Program-made: the position numbers and the translations under genes
Shown here: piece by piece, positions 44,089 to 64,000 of the stretch
Layout: every line of letters starts with the position of its first letter
Position numbering within the stretch: the stretch's first letter is position 1
Notes under the pieces: generated by a model
Databases searched by the model: none
The model's input: the letters and a program-made list of their open reading frames with translations, nothing else
What the model was told of the DNA's origin: nothing
Source: Flaccisagitta enflata
Taxonomy: Eukaryota > Chaetognatha > Sagittoidea > Aphragmophora
Assembly: GCA_965153355.1 (NCBI GenBank)
Contig: OZ231126.1
Location: forward strand, 106,392,001-106,456,000
Direction: 5' to 3'
Length of the DNA stretch: 64,000 nucleotides

Positions 44089-44189
44089 ATAACTGTTGTT
44101 TTCCTCCTATTCTTCGACGGCGGCCCATCAATCTCGTTAATCGTGGCAATTCGGAATCGATCGTTTGGATCACCGCCCTCTCTTTCACG

Positions 44190-44660
<471 letters not shown>

Positions 44661-45525
44661 CCATCTTTCCTTCCACCCTTTTGCCTCTCTTCTACCCATT
44701 TTCATTCTCTTTCTTTTTTTCTTTGTTTTATACAAATAAGAAATTGCAATGTAATTGTTTGGCTCCGTTTGGAATTTAATTAACTAACTATGGGCTTCCA
44801 ATTCGAGATAAAATCTGCTGTATCAAGATGAGAAACATGTTTGAAACTGGGAACTTTTTTTGATTGGAAACGAAAATAAGCAAACGACGAGGAATCGACA
44901 AATATTGTATCAAGCAACGTTTAGTTGGAACTACGATTTGATAATCCAGACTAAAGAAAGAAAAGTTTGAGCGGAAAAAAGAAATGAGTTGGAATATGAT
45001 GTTAGTCAGGGACTCTGGAGAATGGAATAAGACCAATACTAGACGTAAACTCGTAGAGAGACAAGAGCAGCCGCCAGGGGGAAGGGCGAGGGGGAAAGGG
45101 CTGTGGAACATGAAACGCAAAAAAGTGAATGCGGGCAAGATCGAGCGGACAGACAAAGCCGGAGAAACAGACAACAACAGAAAATATCAAAATGAATATT
45201 TATGATAATACCGTTTACTACGTATTAGTATTCATTTACAATATCAAGTGAAAAGAGGTCGAAGAACTGTCTCTAAATGTCGTTATTTTCTCCTACAAAT
45301 AAGCGGATGTGACGAAAAGTTGGTGTGCCCAAGACAAATCGTTTAATCAAATATACATAATCATTTTCCGCAATCTTCTCGAAGGATTCTTGTACTACAG
45401 AAAAATGAGGGGGGGCTGGAGAAACAGAGATGGAGGCAATAAGATTTAGTCGGTGTAAATGGGGACGTGGGGAGCATCAGCGTTTTTTATCAAATGGTAG
45501 TAAAAATTTCTCCTTAGAGAGCTCG

Positions 45526-45597
45526 AGGCAGAATGAGAGCTCGAGGCAGAATGAGAGCTCGAGGCAGAATGAGAGCTCGAGGCAGAATGAAGTCATC
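45526..45597. repeat. 18-bp minisatellite, four near-perfect units
   Basis: GAGCTCGAGGCAGAATGA repeated four times in succession. Confidence 0.93.
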
Positions 45598-45633
45598 AAG
45601 TTTCGGATGCGACTCTCCGAGCTCATGAAAGTT

Positions 45634-47053
<1,420 letters not shown>

Positions 47054-47054
47054 C

Positions 47055-47480
47055 TGGAGGCTGGAATTGGGGCCTTGAAGCTGGGATTTGAGCTAAGAGG
47101 TGGGGATTTGAGCCATGTAGCTGAGACTTGAGCCTTGAGACTGGGACGTGAGCCAAGGGACTGGGACTTGAGCCTTCAGAGTTGGACGTGAGCCTTGGGG
47201 CTGGGATCTGAGCCTTGAGGCTGAGATGGGGACTCGTTGCTGGGATTTGGGCCCTCAAGGCTGAGATTTGGGCCTCGAGGCTGGGATTTGGGTCTCGGTT
47301 AGGATTTGGGCCTCATACTAGATTTGGGTGCCTCAAGGCTGGGAAATTTGGCCTCGAGGTTGGATTTGGGCCCCTCATGGCTGATTTGGGCCCCTCGAGG
47401 TTAGGATTTGGGTCTTTAAGTTAGGGACTTAGCCCCGAGGTTGGATTTCAGCTTGAGGCTGCCATTTGAGCTCTTCAAGC
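47055..47480 (+). repeat. About 20-bp minisatellite (CTGGGATTTGGGCCTCGAGG core)
   Basis: Roughly 20 imperfect units. The style matches the arrays within family B bodies, and a B head precedes it (46932). A small related array lies at 48295-48395 after another head-like TAGTCGCAAAAGGGCCCGAT. Confidence 0.82.
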
Positions 47481-47677
47481 CAGGGGGGAATGAGGGAGGA
47501 GGAGGAGAAGAAGAGAGGATAAATTTTTCCAGATGGAGTCATTGGCCTTTTTCACAGCCTCAAAAGAAGAACTGTTATATAGATGAAAGAGTAAGAAAGG
47601 AAGAAAGAAAGAATGAAAGGCAGGCTACAAACAGTATGTTGTATATACTGACAGACAAACATACATACTGAGATTTT

Positions 47678-47680
<3 letters not shown>

Positions 47681-47744
<64 letters not shown>

Positions 47745-47806
47745 ATATATAGGTATATTTTTATATATAGTATATATATAGAGTAGAGAGATAGATAGAG
47801 AGAGAG

Positions 47807-47886
<80 letters not shown>
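47681..47886. repeat. (GA)n tracts around a TATA-rich segment
   Basis: Two GA tracts flank GTATATATATAGGTATATTT-type sequence; located in the PM20D1-like gene just 3' of the 47977-48101 exon. Confidence 0.95.
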
Positions 47887-47889
<3 letters not shown>

Positions 47890-47976
47890 CAACGAAAATG
47901 CGTTTTAACCCCAACGCCACACATTTAAGCCCCGCCTGGAATGAGACTAATACAGATTGAGTTTCGAGTTTCGCAC

Positions 47977-61511
<13,535 letters not shown>

Positions 61512-61540
61512 CTGCTTATCAGTGCCTGGTGACGCGCAAA

Positions 61541-61694
<154 letters not shown>

Positions 61695-61736
61695 TTTGTT
61701 CGTTGGTTGTGGGTTAAAGGAAATGAAAACAATTAA

Positions 61737-62125
61737 AACAGGTCGCCCAAGGGCAATATGTAGTCAGCGATACCCGTTGCCCTGCTTTGCATGATTGTAA
61801 ATTGGAATGAGAGGAGGCAGGGCAGTGGCCCCAAAGAACTAGGGAACAGTCCAGCAGAACACACGGAATTCCTGCCTCGTCATTCACCCTTGCATCCGGC
61901 CCATCTCAAAGACCCTCTCAGGCCTGACCCAGCTCAGGCCTAGCACCCCACCACAGGCCTTGGAATCGAGAGGGCATATTTCAGGCCTGAGAGGGGCAGA
62001 GTTTGGGCCTGAGATGAGGGCAGATTTTAGGCCTGAGAGGCAAATTTCAGGCCTGAGAGGGCAGATTCAAGGCCCGAGAGGGCAGACCCTAGCCCTGACA
62101 CGGCAGACTTTAGGCCACAGGGGTG
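61737..62125 (+). mobile_element. Family B element, 3'-truncated or decayed
   Basis: Head CAGGTCGCCCAAGGGCAATA, GTCAGCGATACCCGTTGCCC, linker ATTGTAAATTGGAATGAGAG, GGCAGGGCAGTGGCCCCAAA, then an inverted-switching CAGGCCTGAGAGGGCAGA array. No clear right arm; ends near CCACAGGGGTG (62115). Confidence 0.78.
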
Positions 62126-62419
62126 TATATTATTGAGTCGCTTTTTGGTTTTTTCCCCTGCCTTTGATTTTTTCCTGCTGATTAGTCACAGTTATATCTA
62201 TGATTTTCTTCCCTACAGAGCACACATTTGAAGTTGAGGTTTATCAATATATAATAATATAATATAAGATAGTGAAACTAACACACCCAAATATATTCAA
62301 ACAAATGGTTGCTATTAGTACAAAACCTTAAACGTAAGATTAGTGTTTGTTTTTTTCATTTCTTCACGCCTTTACAAGTTGATATGCTTAGATTGTTAGA
62401 TTATGCTTTTCCCAATCGA

Positions 62420-62830
62420 TTCCAGTAAGTTGATGTTGTCATTGTTGTTGTCATTGTTGTTGTTGCTGATATCGCCTATTTTGTTGCTGTTGATGTCATT
62501 GTCACACACATTGATAAAGTTCCACATCATTCATGGTTTTGTGCCCGCATGTTTAAGGCTGGTTTCGCCGTAATTGTCGCCAAAGTATCCCCATAGCTGT
62601 CGCCGCAGCTGGCACGCCGCAGCTGTCGCCGCAGCTGTCGCCGCAGCTGTCGCCGCAGTTGCCGCCATTGACGAAGCCGCGACACTGCCGCCGACCGGTG
62701 ATTGTCGATGCTACTGTTTGTTGTTGTTGTTGTTATTGTTGTTGTTGTGGTTGTTGTTGCCGCTGTTGCTGTTGTGGTTGTTGTTGATGTCCTTGTTGTG
62801 GCTGTTGCTGTTCCTGATGTCTTCAGCACT
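62420..62830. repeat. TTG-rich tracts and a 12-bp GTCGCCGCAGCT minisatellite
   Basis: TTGTTG-type repeats at 62430-62500 and 62710-62815 flank about seven units of GTCGCCGCAGCT (62575-62670). The 297-codon minus frame across this region is a product of these triplet-periodic repeats. Confidence 0.85.
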
Positions 62831-63274
62831 GCCCAGCTCAATCGCAATTGAATCCATCTGTAAAAGAAAGAAGACAGCGGCAGACAAACCCCAGCAGAAA
62901 CTTGTCTATCGGCGTTTGGTTCATCCCTATAGAAACAGTGAAGGATAGAAACATACCGGCAACGGCCTGAAAGAAACAGGCCGTTAATGTTGAATTGCCC
63001 GATGGTTTCAAGGTTAAAATTCCTTTGGTAGAAATGTTCATGCTGCCGGCACTGCACTGAGGGATGTTTCTTTGGATTGGTGTTGTAATTGTTGTTTTTG
63101 TTGTTTGCTTCTTTTACACATGCACTATAAGATGGCTTTTTCCATTGTTGTGTCATTGTCTTTTCCATTAGTGATGATTTCATTGTTGAAAATGTTGATT
63201 TGTCGAAAAAAAATGTCATTGTCATTTCTGTTATTGTTGTTGTTGTTGAAGAATAAAGGCCACTTCGGTTGTGA

Positions 63275-64000
63275 TTAAAGATGCCGAAAAGCCAAAGCTC
63301 TTGATCCACGTCCACCAACAACTTTCCAAATTTTTGTAAGCTTTTCCTCTGGTGATAGGCCTTCATTCCTTTTGACAGCTTCTTGTCGGAGAAGAAGCTC
63401 ATTTGTTTTCTCTTCAGCACACTGCATTTTGGTCAAATCATGGGTGATGCTCACTCCTTTCCATTTTTCGTTGCCTTTAAGCATTTTTGCTTTGGCTAAG
63501 ATATCACTTTTGATAATGGCATTTGGCAGTTTGATGACAAGTGGACGGTAATTTTGACTGTTGTACTTGCCAACTCTGAAGCATTGATATTCATCACTTG
63601 TGATAAGAGTTCCAAGATCATGAAAAAGGTCATCAACAACTTCTTCATTAAGGGCGTCATTGCTTTCCCCTAGGCCAAAGATAATCAAGTTGTTCTTTTT
63701 TCGTTCCCTTAGATAGAATTCATTTGGAACAGATGAGAGGATTTGTGGTGACACGGCAGAATTTTTTCTTAATTCATCCATTTCTGTCTCTAATTTTGCG
63801 ACAAGATCTTTCAAGTTCTCAAAATCATCCTTTGATGATTGATCATGCTTTTGCTTTTCTTCCTGCCACAACTGTTCAACATTCATGATTCTTTTATCCT
63901 GATCTTCCAAGCAATTTCTAGATGCTGCCAGTTGAGCTTCTAGACTTTTTATTTCTTGCTTCAACAAGGTTTGCCCCTCGTTCATTTTTACCTGCTCCTT
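63275..64000 (-). CDS. LINE ORF1-like protein (coiled coil plus RRM-like domain), partial
   Basis: The minus frame is open from the window edge (no stop before the Met at 63985) to 63275. Residues 1-75 of the visible part are a heptad-rich coiled coil (EIKSLEAQLAASRNCLEDQD, LKDLVAKLETEMDELRK). An RRM-like domain follows: RERKKNNLIIFGLGESNDAL, VDDLFHDLGTLI, FRVGKYNSQNYRPLVIKLPN, LAKAKMLKGNEKWKGVSITH, DLTKMQCAEEK, and a C-terminal stretch ending IWKVVGGRGS. This is the layout of ORF1 proteins of CR1/L2/Jockey-like LINEs, RNA-binding proteins that coat the element transcript. The frame is intact over about 240 codons. It probably lies in an intron of the PM20D1-like gene. No ORF2 follows on the 3' side; repeats begin at about 63265. 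Confidence 0.82.
   Translation of the reverse strand, partial: KEQVKMNEGQTLLKQEIKSLEAQLAASRNCLEDQDKRIMNVEQLWQEEKQKHDQSSKDDFENLKDLVAKLETEMDELRKNSAVSPQILSSVPNEFYLRERKKNNLIIFGLGESNDALNEEVVDDLFHDLGTLITSDEYQCFRVGKYNSQNYRPLVIKLPNAIIKSDILAKAKMLKGNEKWKGVSITHDLTKMQCAEEKTNELLLRQEAVKRNEGLSPEEKLTKIWKVVGGRGSRALAFRHL

Noticed and set aside
45258-45480. Open minus-strand stretch with VQESFEKIAENDYVYLIKRF considered as the missing last PM20D1 exon
   Set aside because: No acceptor gives the required phase 0 with this frame, and the conserved residues expected in the last exon are not present.
62527-63420. 297-codon minus-strand open frame rich in Thr
   Set aside because: Produced by TTG and GTCGCCGCAGCT triplet-periodic repeats; its 5' part overlaps the genuine ORF1 frame in another phase.

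Overview
The window looks like a stretch of animal nuclear genome. It has spliced exons with consensus splice sites and matching phases, several classes of degraded non-LTR and LTR retrotransposons, MITE-like foldback elements, and an extreme density of long microsatellites and minisatellites. It is probably an invertebrate, but the species cannot be fixed from sequence alone. There is no operon structure, rRNA, tRNA or CRISPR that I can support.

The only host gene I recognise with confidence lies on the minus strand between about 61.5 and 48.0 kb. Five exons (61392-61511, 52250-52353, 50297-50475, 48647-48760, 47977-48101) encode about 215 residues of the middle and C-terminal part of an M20-family peptidase of the PM20D1 type (N-fatty-acyl-amino acid synthase/hydrolase). 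All four exon junctions keep phase. Upstream exons with the first metal ligands should lie beyond 64 kb. The last exon was not found. The 9 kb intron between the first two exons holds a 3 kb array of an 81-bp minisatellite.

Most of the rest is mobile DNA. From 6.7 to 12.1 kb there is a dead R2-like LINE (RT, zinc knuckle, PD-(D/E)XK endonuclease) split by a 2.9 kb satellite-filled insertion with inverted ends and by a second 0.6 kb segment. From 22.5 to 26.2 kb lie a BEL/Pao fragment, a Ty3/gypsy fragment, a Polinton-like integrase pseudogene and a near-perfect snapback element. From 37.5 to 41.8 kb there is a 5'-truncated APE-type LINE on the minus strand, split by an 852-bp insertion. A LINE ORF1 protein (coiled coil plus RRM-like domain) runs off the right edge. 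A CR1/L2-type RT scrap sits at 13.7-13.9 kb.

Two repeat families recur and appear undescribed as far as I can tell without a search. Family A is SINE-like, about 130-200 bp, and ends in a hairpin AGTCGCG...CGCGACT followed by A-runs. Family B has a conserved head around GGTCAGCGGTACCCG, a body made of an inverted repeat that encloses a variable minisatellite, and a 3' end GGGGCCGCTGCCC plus A-run. The families share modules. At least four further non-autonomous elements have terminal inverted repeats; two families of these carry clear 8-bp target duplications (hAT-like), and a third has a 7/8 match. Two copies of one MITE are both inserted in family A copies.

Long open frames made of simple repeats (CT, GT, CAA, ATC, TTTC, GA, 81-bp array) were treated as artefacts and not called as genes.
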